Shown: positions 8,394 to 16,405 of the stretch, one piece after another | Numbering within the stretch: the first letter of the stretch is position 1 | Layout of the letters: the number at the start of each line of letters is the position of its first letter | From: Kofleriaceae bacterium | GTDB lineage: Bacteria > Myxococcota_A > Polyangia > Haliangiales > Haliangiaceae | NCBI GenBank assembly: GCA_020633495.1 | Contig: JACKDR010000034.1 | Coordinates: 1-64,000 of the forward strand | DNA: 64,000 nt | Direction: 5' to 3' | Program-made: the position numbers and the translations under genes | The notes under the pieces: generated by a model | The model's input: only the letters and a program-made list of their open reading frames with translations | Told to the model about the DNA's origin: nothing | The model's database searches: none

Positions 8394-8778
8394 CGTGCGA
8401 CGTCTACACGCTGGGCGCGGTGCTGCACGAGCTGTGCGTGGGTCGGCCACCGCGCGGCGCCGGCGCGCTGACGCCGGCGCGCGGCCCCTCGCCCCCTCGC
8501 CTGCCCGACGCCCTGGTCGCGGTCATCGAGCGCACGCTGCGGCACCGCCCCGACGAGCGGTTCGCCAGCGCGGCGGATCTCGCGGAGGCGCTCGACGACG
8601 TCGCCGCCGACCTGCGCTGGCGCACCGGACCGCCGCGGGTCGCGCGCTACCTCGACGAGCTGTTCGCGGCGCGCCCGACCGCGCCGCTGGCGGCGCGCCG
8701 CGCCGGAGCGAGCCGGGCCGCACCCGGGTCCGCGTGCTCCGCGCGGCCGGCGCGGTCCGGCGGCGCGCGCCGGGCTGA
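8394..8778 (+). pseudogene. Ser/Thr protein kinase, 3' fragment
   Basis: This part encodes kinase subdomains IX-XI: CDVYTLGAVLHELCVGRPP, then the XI region PDALVAVIERTLRHRPDERF with the conserved Arg, and a short tail (FASAADLAEALDDVAADL). There is no membrane helix, so the intact kinase would have been a cytosolic protein of about 330 residues. The end is uncertain. The kinase frame has no stop before the methyltransferase start, while a neighbouring frame gives a Val/Arg tail and TGA at 8778. A one-base error near 8700-8760 would reconcile these. Confidence 0.85.
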
Positions 8779-8845
8779 GCGGCGCGGTCGGCGCGCGGCG
8801 GCGCCGCGCTTCACGGCCGCCGGTCGCGCGCGCGATAGTCGGGCA

Positions 8846-9508
8846 ATGGCGACGGATCCGGACCTCGACCCCGACGACGTGCCGAGCCCGATCGATCTGC
8901 GCGACCCCGACACGGCGCGGGCGTGGCTGGCCGACGCGGAGCTGCGGCGACCGTTCCGGCCGGCGGTGCGGGCGCGCATCGCCGAGGAGGTGAAGGCGCG
9001 CGGAGCGACGCGCGTGCTCGAGCTCGGCGGCGGGCCCGGGCTGCTCGCCGAGGCCGTCGTGGCCGCGACCGGCGCGGCGTACACGCTGGTCGACTTCTCG
9101 CCGCCGATGCTGGCGATGGCGCGGCAGCGCGCACCGACGGCCCGCGGCGTGCTGCGCGACCTGCGCGACCCGGGCTGGGTCGAGGGGCTGGGCCGGTTCG
9201 ACGCGGCGGTGACGATGCAGGCGGTCCACGAGCTGCGGCACAAGCGACGCGCGCCACGGCTGTACGCGCAGGTGCACGGGCTCCTCGAGCCCGGCGCGGT
9301 GTTCGTGGTGTGTGACCACACGCCGTCGGACGCGCGGCCGCTGTACATGACCGCGGAAGAGCAGCACGCGGCGCTCGGCGCGGCGGGGTTCGTCGACGTC
9401 ACGACGGTGATGACGGTGGACTCGCTCTACGTGATCACGGCTGCGCGACCCGCGGGCGCGGCGACGGGTCGAGCGGCTGGCCAGCCCTCGCTCGCCCCGA
9501 CGCCGTAA
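8846..9508 (+). CDS. Class I SAM-dependent methyltransferase
   Basis: The 220-residue protein has a Rossmann-type methyltransferase fold. The SAM-binding motif I is VLELGGGPGLLAEAVV near residue 57, followed by the acidic loop YTLVDFSPPMLAMARQR. The motif IV region is FDAAVTMQAVHELRHKRRA and post-IV strands include GAVFVVCDH. The substrate cannot be inferred; small-molecule methyltransferases share this pattern. ATG 8846 is chosen because the upstream in-frame sequence, although open into the kinase fragment, is Arg/Ala-rich and not protein-like. It converges with the TssM-like lipoprotein gene, with only 4 bp between the stops. Confidence 0.85.
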   Translation: MATDPDLDPDDVPSPIDLRDPDTARAWLADAELRRPFRPAVRARIAEEVKARGATRVLELGGGPGLLAEAVVAATGAAYTLVDFSPPMLAMARQRAPTARGVLRDLRDPGWVEGLGRFDAAVTMQAVHELRHKRRAPRLYAQVHGLLEPGAVFVVCDHTPSDARPLYMTAEEQHAALGAAGFVDVTTVMTVDSLYVITAARPAGAATGRAAGQPSLAPTP

Positions 9509-9512
9509 CGGG

Positions 9513-10538
9513 TCAGCGCGACGCCACCGGTGGCCTGGCCCCGGCGGCCCCGACGGCGCCCGTCGCGCCGGTCGCGGCCGAGCACGCGAGCCCGCCGGCG
9601 ATCGGGCTCGGCGCCTGCAGCCCGCGGAACAGGCCCAGGTAGGCCGAGACGCCGCGCCCCGGCACGCCGAACAGCGGGTTCTCGTCGCGGCGCGGTCGCA
9701 CGTGAACCGTGACGACGCCGAGCTGCTGGCTGGCGAGGTCCCACTTGGCGGTGTACTCCCGCTGCCCCGCGAGGCCCGGGACGGTGGCGTCGGCGAGCAG
9801 GCGCCACAGCCCCCAGTCGCCCTGGTGTGACAGCTGGCCGGTCGCGCCGAGGCCCTTGGCGGTGAGGCTGGCGCCGCGCGCGTCCCCGGTGCCGGGCCAG
9901 CGCAGGGGCTGCCACGACCGCGGGCCGTTGCGGTACTTCACCGTGGTGCCGTCGACGGTCAGGTCGATCTCGGTGACGCCGGGCGTGCCATCGATCTGGA
10001 CCTCGAACTCGAAGGTCGGCGTCGTCGCGCCGGGCGGGAACAGGACCGTGCCGAGGTCGGCGACCCGGCCGAGGAAGCCGGGCAGCGCCGCGTCGACGGT
10101 CACGCCCGCGGCCGCGGCCGTGTCGGCGATGGCGAAGACGCCGCCGTCTCGCGGCACGAGCGTGGCCAGGGAGGCGTCGTAGAACTGCCACAGCGGCCCC
10201 TGGCCGGGCGCGAACCACCGGGTGAAGTCGTCGAGCGGCAGATCGGCCCCCGCGGCCGAGAACGGGTACGCGTCGGCGACCTGCGCGAACGGCTGGGCGA
10301 CCGACGCGCACCACCCGCTGTCGAGCTGCGCCGCGCGCGACGGCGGGTCGGGCGCGGGCGGCTGCGGCGAGTCGGGCGCCGGCGTGTCCGGCACCGGCGT
10401 GGGTGTCGGCGTCGGCCCGGGTGCCGGCGGGACGATCACGCACCCGGCGACCAGCGCGGCGATGAAGATCGGCAGCGACGCGGCGGACACCGGCCGGCGC
10501 GACGGGTCGAGCGGACGTGGGGAGGCGCGGCGGGACAT
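9513..10538 (-). CDS. Lipoprotein with TssM/IcmF C-terminal domain
   Basis: A 341-residue predicted lipoprotein. It has a basic start, hydrophobic SLPIFIAALVAGC with the lipobox Cys at 33, then a Pro/Thr linker (about 37-70). Residues 75-290 match the C-terminal part of the type VI secretion protein TssM. They contain YPFSAAGADLPLDDFTRWFA, later TFEFEVQIDGTPGVTEIDL, then VKYRNGPRSWQPLRWPG and GDWGLWRLLADATV. Full TssM is about 1,100-1,200 residues with inner-membrane helices and an NTPase domain; none of that is here. It may be a secreted or outer-membrane-tethered paralogue that docks to TssJ or blocks it. No other type VI structural gene is visible nearby. Confidence 0.75.
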   Translation of the reverse strand: MSRRASPRPLDPSRRPVSAASLPIFIAALVAGCVIVPPAPGPTPTPTPVPDTPAPDSPQPPAPDPPSRAAQLDSGWCASVAQPFAQVADAYPFSAAGADLPLDDFTRWFAPGQGPLWQFYDASLATLVPRDGGVFAIADTAAAAGVTVDAALPGFLGRVADLGTVLFPPGATTPTFEFEVQIDGTPGVTEIDLTVDGTTVKYRNGPRSWQPLRWPGTGDARGASLTAKGLGATGQLSHQGDWGLWRLLADATVPGLAGQREYTAKWDLASQQLGVVTVHVRPRRDENPLFGVPGRGVSAYLGLFRGLQAPSPIAGGLACSAATGATGAVGAAGARPPVASR

Positions 10539-10657
10539 GCCGCGGACAGTACTCCGTCGCGGCGCCGCCGCGGCGGTCGTGGGCGGCGCCCGCCTCGCGG
10601 CCGTGATCGTCCCGGACGGACGGGGCCACGAACGCATCTGCCGGTCTCCTGGCGTCC

Positions 10658-11644
10658 TCACCCGCGCGACGCGCGCCACGCGGCGATGGCGTCGTCGACG
10701 ACGCGGACTCGGTCGGCCGCGGGCAGGTCGACCGGGTCGTCGCGCAGGGCGAACGGGTTGATCTCGACGTCCTTGCCGGCGGCGACGTCGCGCGCGGTGG
10801 CCTCGGCCACGACGTTCGAGAAGTCGCGCGCGCGGCGCAGGAGGCGCTGGCGGAGGCCGTCGAGGATCGGCTCGAGGCCGCGCTGACCGAAGGTGAGCGT
10901 GCCGGCGCACGCGTCGAGCTGGGCCTCGAAGCGGTCACGATGATCGATCAGCCGGAGCTCGGGCACGTGGCGCGCGAGGCGGGCGCCGACCTCGGCGGCA
11001 GGATGGGCGTACCAGAGCTCGATGGTTCCGCGCACGAGGTCGACGTGGGTGCCCGCGCTCGGCAGCTCGGGCAGGTGGAGCTCGTCGCGGCCGACCGCGG
11101 CGGCGGCGCGCACCGCGTCGGCACGCACGATCATCGGCCGGTGCGAGTCGAGCGGGAAGATCCGGATCGTGCCGTCGTCCAGGCGCGCCGAGACCGCGCC
11201 GCTCACCCAGCTCGGGTCCTCGGGCGCGGCCAGGTCGATCGGCCCGGCGTCGTCGGCGCGATCGACCAGGACGCGCGCGCGCGGCACGCCACACGCGTCC
11301 GCCAGGTCGGCGATGCCCTCGTACGCCCAGCGCACGTCCCAGCCGCGCCACGGCCCGCGCATCAGCGCCAGGAAGACACGGCGCTCGGCGATGTCGTACT
11401 CGAGGTCCTCGCCGCCCCAGAACAGGAGCAGCCGGCGATCGTGGTCGAGCACGACGCCGCCCTCGGCCCAGACCTCGTCGAGCCACTCGGCGCCATCGGC
11501 CTCGCTGCGCTGGGCGCGGATCATGCGCTCGGCGTGGGCCGGCCCGAAGAAGATCTCGTCGGGCAGCGTGGTCGCGCGCCAGTGCGAGTAGAAGAGCTCG
11601 ATCCGTCCGCCGGCGATCACGACGAGGTTGGCGCGTTGCCCCAT
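10658..11644 (-). CDS. Hypothetical protein, 328 residues
   Basis: An unrecognised soluble protein with a clear coding pattern. It begins MGQRANLVVIAGGRIELFYS and contains several aromatic-rich strands (LLLFWGGEDLEYDI, GPWRGWDVRWAYEGIADL), with a helical C-terminal third (GLRQRLLRRARDFSNVV). There is no signal peptide. The two halves share a similar motif (RIELFYSHW near residue 14 and TIELWYAHP near residue 208), suggesting an internal duplication. It is followed 120 bp downstream by the TssM-like lipoprotein gene on the same strand. Confidence 0.7.
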   Translation of the reverse strand: MGQRANLVVIAGGRIELFYSHWRATTLPDEIFFGPAHAERMIRAQRSEADGAEWLDEVWAEGGVVLDHDRRLLLFWGGEDLEYDIAERRVFLALMRGPWRGWDVRWAYEGIADLADACGVPRARVLVDRADDAGPIDLAAPEDPSWVSGAVSARLDDGTIRIFPLDSHRPMIVRADAVRAAAAVGRDELHLPELPSAGTHVDLVRGTIELWYAHPAAEVGARLARHVPELRLIDHRDRFEAQLDACAGTLTFGQRGLEPILDGLRQRLLRRARDFSNVVAEATARDVAAGKDVEINPFALRDDPVDLPAADRVRVVDDAIAAWRASRG

Positions 11645-11697
11645 GGCGGCAGGCTACGATGCTTCGCGTCCCGGCGCCGCGCCGGTTCGCGTTCCGC

Positions 11698-12312
11698 TCA
11701 CCGGCGACGCGCGGCGGACGCGGCGGTGAGGGCCTCGACCAGGGGCGCCACGGTCTCGCGGTCCAGGCGCGCCGCCCGCGCGGCGGCGAAGCGCTGCATC
11801 GCGCCATCGAGCGCGGCCAGCCGGGCCTCGACGGCGTCGAGCTGGCCGCGGCGGTGCAGCTCGCGGCGCAGCGTGGTGCACACGTAGTGGACGCAGCGCG
11901 CCGGGCGATGGCGCACCGCCAGCGTGCAGCCCGTGGCGGCGCGGAAGGCGCACCCCGCGGGCGCCTCGCGAGGCGCGACGAGATCGCCGGGACCGGTGCC
12001 GGCGTGGGCGAGCGCGGCCAGCTCGCGGTCGTCGAACAGGCTGGCGGTGTCGCCGGCGCAGCAGGCGCCGCCGGCGTGGTGCCCGACCGGCCACGGCTGG
12101 CCGGCCGCGCACGACCCGCACGAGGTCACCGCGCGCAGCTCGGCGACCACCGCGAGCTTGCGGTCGTGGACCTCGCGCGCCAGCGCGCGCTCGTCGGCGT
12201 CGATCGTCGCGGCGCGCTCGTCGCGCAGGCGGCGGCGCAGCGCGATCAGCTCGTCGGCGCGCGCCGACGGCTGCCGGAGCCGGATCAGGAGGCGCTCGAC
12301 CGCGATCAGCAC
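11698..12312 (-). CDS. Cys-rich protein, YkgJ-like zinc/iron-chelating domain
   Basis: This 204-residue protein has a helical Arg-rich start and end around a central cysteine cluster. The cluster contains TSCGSCAAGQPW, ACCAG, GCAFRAATGCTL and ARCVHYVCTTL, so about eight cysteines fall within residues 65-150. The CxxC...CC...C arrangement and the PxRPxxCxxY-like segment resemble the YkgJ family of predicted Zn/Fe-binding proteins, but I am not certain. Cytoplasmic. It starts at ATG 12312 and lies 53 bp from the gene at 10658-11644 on the same strand, so co-transcription is plausible. Confidence 0.6.
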   Translation of the reverse strand: MLIAVERLLIRLRQPSARADELIALRRRLRDERAATIDADERALAREVHDRKLAVVAELRAVTSCGSCAAGQPWPVGHHAGGACCAGDTASLFDDRELAALAHAGTGPGDLVAPREAPAGCAFRAATGCTLAVRHRPARCVHYVCTTLRRELHRRGQLDAVEARLAALDGAMQRFAAARAARLDRETVAPLVEALTAASAARRR

Positions 12313-12379
12313 CTCGACAAGCTAGCGCGGGATGCGCGATCGCGACAGCGTGGCCGCGCGATCCAGAGCTCCCCGTCGG

Positions 12380-12856
12380 TCACCGGAGCTCCACGTCGGC
12401 GCCGGCCTCCTGGAGCTGCTTCTTGATCGCCTCGGCCTCGTCGCGCGGGACCTGCGCCTTGATCACGACCGGCGCCGACTCGACGAGGGTCTTGGCCTCC
12501 TTGAGCCCGAGCCCGGGGATGATCATGCGGACCGCCTTGATGACCTCGATCTTCTTGGGGCCGAACGACCTCATGAGCACGTCGAACTCGGTCTGTTCCT
12601 CGCGCACCTCCTCGACGGGGGCCGGGCCGCCCGGCCCGACCGCGACGGCGGCCGAGGCGGCCTCGACGCCCCACCTGTCCTCGAGCTGCTTGACCAGGTC
12701 GGCGACGTCACGGACCGTGAGGGCGTCGAGGTAGTCGATGACCTGGTCGCGCGTGATGTTCTCGCTGGCGCGAGCCGCGCGGTGCGTCGAGCACACCAGC
12801 TGGAACACCAGCGCGCCGAGCAGCATCGGGATGACGTGACGGAGCCCGGGGCGCAT
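12380..12856 (-). CDS. bL12 (L7/L12) paralogue with N-terminal hydrophobic segment
   Basis: After a 33-residue extension with a hydrophobic stretch at about 8-22 (VIPMLLGALVFQLVC), the 158-residue protein is a complete bL12. The N-terminal dimerisation domain is ITRDQVIDYLDALTVRDVA through LEDRWGVEAASA, the hinge is Gly/Pro/Val-rich (about 73-85), and the C-terminal domain contains TEFDVLMRSF, KIEVIKAVR, GLGLKEAKTLVESAP and DEAEAIKKQLQEAGADVELR. Normal bL12 is about 120-125 residues and never carries a signal or anchor. The start is supported by a strong Shine-Dalgarno (GGAGGTGA) 5 bases before the ATG. TGATG overlap couples it to the upstream lipoprotein gene. No uL10, L1 or rpoB lies nearby. 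It is probably membrane-anchored or exported; role unknown. Confidence 0.85.
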   Translation of the reverse strand: MRPGLRHVIPMLLGALVFQLVCSTHRAARASENITRDQVIDYLDALTVRDVADLVKQLEDRWGVEAASAAVAVGPGGPAPVEEVREEQTEFDVLMRSFGPKKIEVIKAVRMIIPGLGLKEAKTLVESAPVVIKAQVPRDEAEAIKKQLQEAGADVELR

Positions 12857-13179
12857 CACTTCACCTCCCGGGCCGCCGCGGCGGGCGCGGCCACGCGGGC
12901 CTCGGCGGCGGCGCACGCCTGCGCGCTCGTCGCGTCACCGCGGGCCTCGCCGGCGCGACAGCGGGCGACGACCCGCGCGTCGAGGACGGCGAGGAGCTCG
13001 GCGCGGGCGTCCTGCAGCGCCGGCGTCGGCGTCGGGGTGGGCGCCGGCGCGACCGCGGCGGGCGCGGCCGACGACGATGGGGATGACGACGGCGATGACG
13101 ACGACGTGCTGATCGATGCGGTACACGCCGCGCTGACGGACAGCCCGAGGACCAGCAGCCACGATGAGATGGATCGCAT
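12856..13179 (-). CDS. Small lipoprotein coupled to the bL12 paralogue
   Basis: A 107-residue predicted lipoprotein: MRSISSWLLVLGLSVSAAC with the lipobox Cys at 19, a Ser-rich stretch, then a TPTPTP linker (about 48-53). A short helical domain (LQDARAELLAVLDARVVARC) holds two further Cys that could pair. Its TGA overlaps the ATG of the bL12-like gene, so both are very likely translated together. The helical domain is a candidate partner for the bL12-like protein in the envelope. I recognise no family. Confidence 0.75.
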   Translation of the reverse strand: MRSISSWLLVLGLSVSAACTASISTSSSSPSSSPSSSAAPAAVAPAPTPTPTPALQDARAELLAVLDARVVARCRAGEARGDATSAQACAAAEARVAAPAAAAREVK

Positions 13180-13292
13180 CGTTCCAGTCTCGGGGCCCTC
13201 GCCTCGGGTGGTCAACGCGTCGGCGGCGCGGCTTGATGTCGTCGAAGGTGCGCGCCGCGCCCGGCCTCCGAGGAACTCTGGCGCCGCGGCGC

Positions 13293-14288
13293 TCAGCCGC
13301 CCAGCGGCGCGCAGTAGCGGGCCTGCTCGTCGGCGGCGCGCAGGCGCTCGTCGACGTAGTAGGTCAGCATCTGGTCCGTGCGCTCGGCGTCGTCGACGGG
13401 GATGAACGCGGCGGCGGCGCGGTCCCAGCCGGCCACGCAGTCGGCGGTGGGCGCGGCGCTGGCGGCGCAGTCGAGCAGGCCGTCGAACGCGGCGCGCCAG
13501 GTCGCGAACTCGGCGTGGGTCATCGGCGCGCCGTGGCCCGGGACGAGACGGGTGAACGGGACGGCGTCGACGTCGGCGAGCGCGGCGCGCCAGCCGGCGG
13601 CGCACGCGGTGTCGAGGAACGGCACCGACGCCACCACCAGATCGCCGGCGATGACGGTGTGGCTGGGCTCGTCCACGATCCACAGGTCGGCCTCGGTGGC
13701 CGCGAACGGCGCGACCCGCAGCTCGACGGTGCGACCGGCGAGGTCGACCGGCCCGGACCGGGTGATCGGCCGCGTCGGGCGCAGCGCCGCGGGGTCGTCG
13801 ATCGCGGCGAGGTCGCGCGCGACCTCGTCGCGCTGGGCGGGGGTGCCGCGATCGCTGGCGAGGAACGCGGCGCCGCGGGCGCGGCTGTCGGGGAAGAAGC
13901 CGGCCAGGGCGCCGTCGATCGCCGGGGTCGCGACCACCTCGGCGTCGGGGAACGCGGCGAGGAGCTCGGCGTTGCCGCCGGTGTGGTCGAGGTGCCAGTG
14001 GGTGTTGACGATCACCGCGATCGGCTTGCCGACGGCGCGGGCGTGGGCGAGCAAGGCCTCCTGGTGGGCGAGGTGGCGCCCGGTGTCGACGACGATCAGC
14101 CCGCGGGGCGCGTCGAGGACGACGCTGTTGCCGTCGGGGCCGGCGTGGGGCGCGAACGTGCCGGGGATGACGACCGGGGCCGGGTCCGGCGCGGGCGCGG
14201 TCGGCGCCGCCGCGACCGGCGCCGGCGCGGACGGCGCGCCGCACCCGAGCAGGAGCAGGCACGGCAGCAGGCGCAGGCGGAGCCACAT
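13293..14288 (-). CDS. Metallo-beta-lactamase-fold lipoprotein
   Basis: The 331-residue protein has a lipoprotein signal (MWLRLRLLPCLLLLGC, Cys 16). Its MBL domain carries the zinc motif NTHWHLDHTGGN near residue 96, an Asp ligand region in VIAGDLVVASV and PGHGAPM with the later His. It resembles the subclass B3-like/hydrolase members of the superfamily, but B3 beta-lactamase activity cannot be claimed. The C-terminal 60 residues are helical and hold a Cys pair (LLDCAASAAPTADCVAGW). Periplasmic or outer-membrane location is expected. It is transcribed divergently from the Y-family polymerase gene. Confidence 0.85.
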   Translation of the reverse strand: MWLRLRLLPCLLLLGCGAPSAPAPVAAAPTAPAPDPAPVVIPGTFAPHAGPDGNSVVLDAPRGLIVVDTGRHLAHQEALLAHARAVGKPIAVIVNTHWHLDHTGGNAELLAAFPDAEVVATPAIDGALAGFFPDSRARGAAFLASDRGTPAQRDEVARDLAAIDDPAALRPTRPITRSGPVDLAGRTVELRVAPFAATEADLWIVDEPSHTVIAGDLVVASVPFLDTACAAGWRAALADVDAVPFTRLVPGHGAPMTHAEFATWRAAFDGLLDCAASAAPTADCVAGWDRAAAAFIPVDDAERTDQMLTYYVDERLRAADEQARYCAPLGG

Positions 14289-14366
14289 GCCCGCACTGTA
14301 TGCAGTCGCGGAGGCGAGCGCGCGCGGCCATTGACTGACCATCCATTCAGGCGAACGATCGCGGCT

Positions 14367-15590
14367 GTGCTGCCCGCGCCGCGGCTGTGCTGCCTCGACC
14401 TCGACACGTTCTTCGTGTCGGTCGAGCGCCTGCTCGATCCGGCGCTGCGCGGCAAGCCGGTGGTGGTCGGCGGCCACCGCGGCGGCCGCGGGGTCGTGAC
14501 GTCGTCGAGCTACGAGGCGCGGGCCTTCGGGGTGCGCTCCGGGATGTCGATCCGCGAGGCGTCCGAGCGCGCCCCCGCCGACGCGGTGTTCGTGCCCGGC
14601 CACGGCGAGCTGTACGGCGACTACTCGCGCCGGGCCCGGGACATCGTCGAGCGCTACAGCCCGGTGGTGATCGCGGCGAGCATCGACGAGCACTACCTCG
14701 ACTTCCGCGGCTGCGAGCGGCTGTACCGGCGGCCGGGCGACGCCGACGACGACGCCACGATCCTGCGGGTGGTGCGCGCCATGACCGCCGCGATCGATCG
14801 CGAGCTCGGGCTGCCGTCGAGCGCCGGCATCGCGACCACCCGGACGATGGCCAAGGTCGCGAGCGGCCTGGCCAAGCCGCAGGGCGTGCTGATGGTCGCG
14901 GCCGGCGCCGAGGCCGCGACGCTGGCGCCGCTGCCGGTGCGCAAGCTGCCCGGCATCGGCCCGGTCGCCGAGCGCCGGCTGCACGCGGTGGGCATCGCGA
15001 CGCTGGGCCAGCTGGTGGCGGCGCCCGACGCGCTCTTGCGCCCGGTGTTCGGCGCCCACGCCGACGGGCTGCGCGCCGCCGCCCGCGGCGAGGGGCGCGA
15101 CGGGGTCGGGCGCGAGCGCCCGGCGTTCCGCGAGCACGATCCGCGCGGCGCGGTCGCCGGCACGATCTCCAACGAGCGGACGTTCACCGAGGCGACGCCC
15201 GAGACCGCGCTCGAGGTGCTGTCGGCGCTGTGCGAGCGGGTGGCGTCGCGGGCGCGCCACCGCGGCGTGGTCGCCGGCCAGGTGACGCTCAAGCTCCGCT
15301 ACACCGACTTCCACACGCTCACCCGCGGCCGCACGATCGCGCCCACCAGCGTCGACGTCGAGCTGCACCGGATCGCGCTGGCGCTGTACCGCGAGGCCCG
15401 CACCCGCGCCCTGCCGATCCGCCTGCTCGGGGTCGCCCTCGCCCACCTGCGCCTCGACGCCGTCCAGCTGCCGCTGTTCGACGGCGGCGAGCGGCGCGCC
15501 CGCGCCGTCGACCGGGTCCGCGACCGCTTCGGCTACCACGCGGTCCACCTCGCGACCTCGCTGGGCCGCCGCGGCCGCGGCCGGCGGTGA
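14367..15590 (+). CDS. dinB: Y-family DNA polymerase (Pol IV/DinB-like)
   Basis: A translesion polymerase of 407 residues. The palm begins with CLDLDTFFVSVE (metal-binding Asp and steric-gate region) and continues with PVVVGG and SSSYEARAFGVRSGM. The catalytic loop is SIDEHYLDF near 105-113, with His where most members have Ala. It has a helix-hairpin-helix thumb (LPGIGPVAERRL), a little-finger domain, and a sliding-clamp binding motif QLPLF near residue 368. The GTG start gives VLPAPRLCCLDLD. Length is slightly above E. coli Pol IV (351). I see no convincing SOS box. Confidence 0.9.
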   Translation: MLPAPRLCCLDLDTFFVSVERLLDPALRGKPVVVGGHRGGRGVVTSSSYEARAFGVRSGMSIREASERAPADAVFVPGHGELYGDYSRRARDIVERYSPVVIAASIDEHYLDFRGCERLYRRPGDADDDATILRVVRAMTAAIDRELGLPSSAGIATTRTMAKVASGLAKPQGVLMVAAGAEAATLAPLPVRKLPGIGPVAERRLHAVGIATLGQLVAAPDALLRPVFGAHADGLRAAARGEGRDGVGRERPAFREHDPRGAVAGTISNERTFTEATPETALEVLSALCERVASRARHRGVVAGQVTLKLRYTDFHTLTRGRTIAPTSVDVELHRIALALYREARTRALPIRLLGVALAHLRLDAVQLPLFDGGERRARAVDRVRDRFGYHAVHLATSLGRRGRGRR

Positions 15591-15607
15591 GCGCGCCGGG
15601 CCGGGGA

Positions 15608-16297
15608 CTAGATCGACGGTCCGTAGCAGGGCACCTCGCGGGTGCTGCTCGCCGTGGCGTCACCACACGACGCCGCCGGCAGCGCCGTGCACACGCCCTG
15701 GCACGCGCCGACGTCGCTGCGCACGAACGTGCCGTCGTCGCACGCGGTCTCGGTGCCACGGCAGTCGGCGTCGGTCGTGCAATCGTCGCCGTACCCGCCG
15801 AGACACGCGTACGGCCCGACGCCGAAGTCGGCGACCGTCTCGGTCGCGGTGCCGTCGACGGTGATCGCGACGAAGCCGTCGTGCAGGGCCGGCGCCGCGG
15901 TGGTGCCGGCGTAGAACCCGCCCCAGTCACCGGGGCCCTCCTGCAGATCGCCGTCGGCGTCGACCAGGAGGTCGACGTAGTAGGTGCCCGCGCCCAGCCC
16001 GGAAAGCCGGTAGCGCACGCAGGTCGTGTTCGTCGGCTGGTCGCTGATGCGCAGGATCTGGTCGCCGACCACCCAGACCCCCAGCGACGCGATCCGGCCC
16101 GAGGAGACCTCCGGCAGGTCGATCCGTCCGCTGATCACCGAGTCCCCGGTGCCGACGGGGAGCGGCCAGTCGAAGGCATCGGCCGCCGCCGGGCACGTGG
16201 CGGCGGCGGCGTCGGGGCGTGGCGCCGCGTCGGGAGCCGGGTCGTCGGAAGAGCCTCCACACGCACACAGCGTCATCAACAGGGCGAGTCGGCGCAT
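15608..16297 (-). CDS. Lipoprotein with Cys-rich C-terminus
   Basis: A 229-residue predicted lipoprotein (MRRLALLMTLCAC, Cys 13) with a Pro/Asp/Ala linker. The middle domain looks like an immunoglobulin- or lectin-like beta sandwich (SGRIDLPEVSSGRIASLGVW, then YRLSGLGAGTYYVDLLVDAD with an Asp-rich calcium-like loop). The tail is Cys-rich with DDCTTDADCRGTETACDDG, a pattern repeated in other surface proteins of this window. Probably exposed on the outer membrane. It is transcribed divergently from the FG-GAP lipoprotein gene and converges with the polymerase gene 17 bp away. Confidence 0.7.
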   Translation of the reverse strand: MRRLALLMTLCACGGSSDDPAPDAAPRPDAAAATCPAAADAFDWPLPVGTGDSVISGRIDLPEVSSGRIASLGVWVVGDQILRISDQPTNTTCVRYRLSGLGAGTYYVDLLVDADGDLQEGPGDWGGFYAGTTAAPALHDGFVAITVDGTATETVADFGVGPYACLGGYGDDCTTDADCRGTETACDDGTFVRSDVGACQGVCTALPAASCGDATASSTREVPCYGPSI

Positions 16298-16405
16298 CCC
16301 GGGATCTTGCCACGGGTGCACGGCGGCCGGGTGGCAACGCGTGGGAAGCGCCGGCAGGTGCGCGGCGGACACCGGCCCGCCCGCGCGTTCGCGTAGGATC
16401 GGGGG

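Noticed and set aside
12380..12856. Reading the bL12-like gene as the ordinary ribosomal protein
   Set aside because: No neighbouring ribosomal or RNA polymerase genes, a clear hydrophobic N-terminal extension and a strong ribosome site at the upstream ATG argue for a specialised paralogue.
14295..14306. ACTGTATGCAGT near the polymerase gene as an SOS (LexA) box
   Set aside because: The CTG and CAG halves are 4 bp apart, not the 10 bp of the E. coli box, and it lies nearer the lipoprotein start than the polymerase promoter. Probably a chance near-palindrome.
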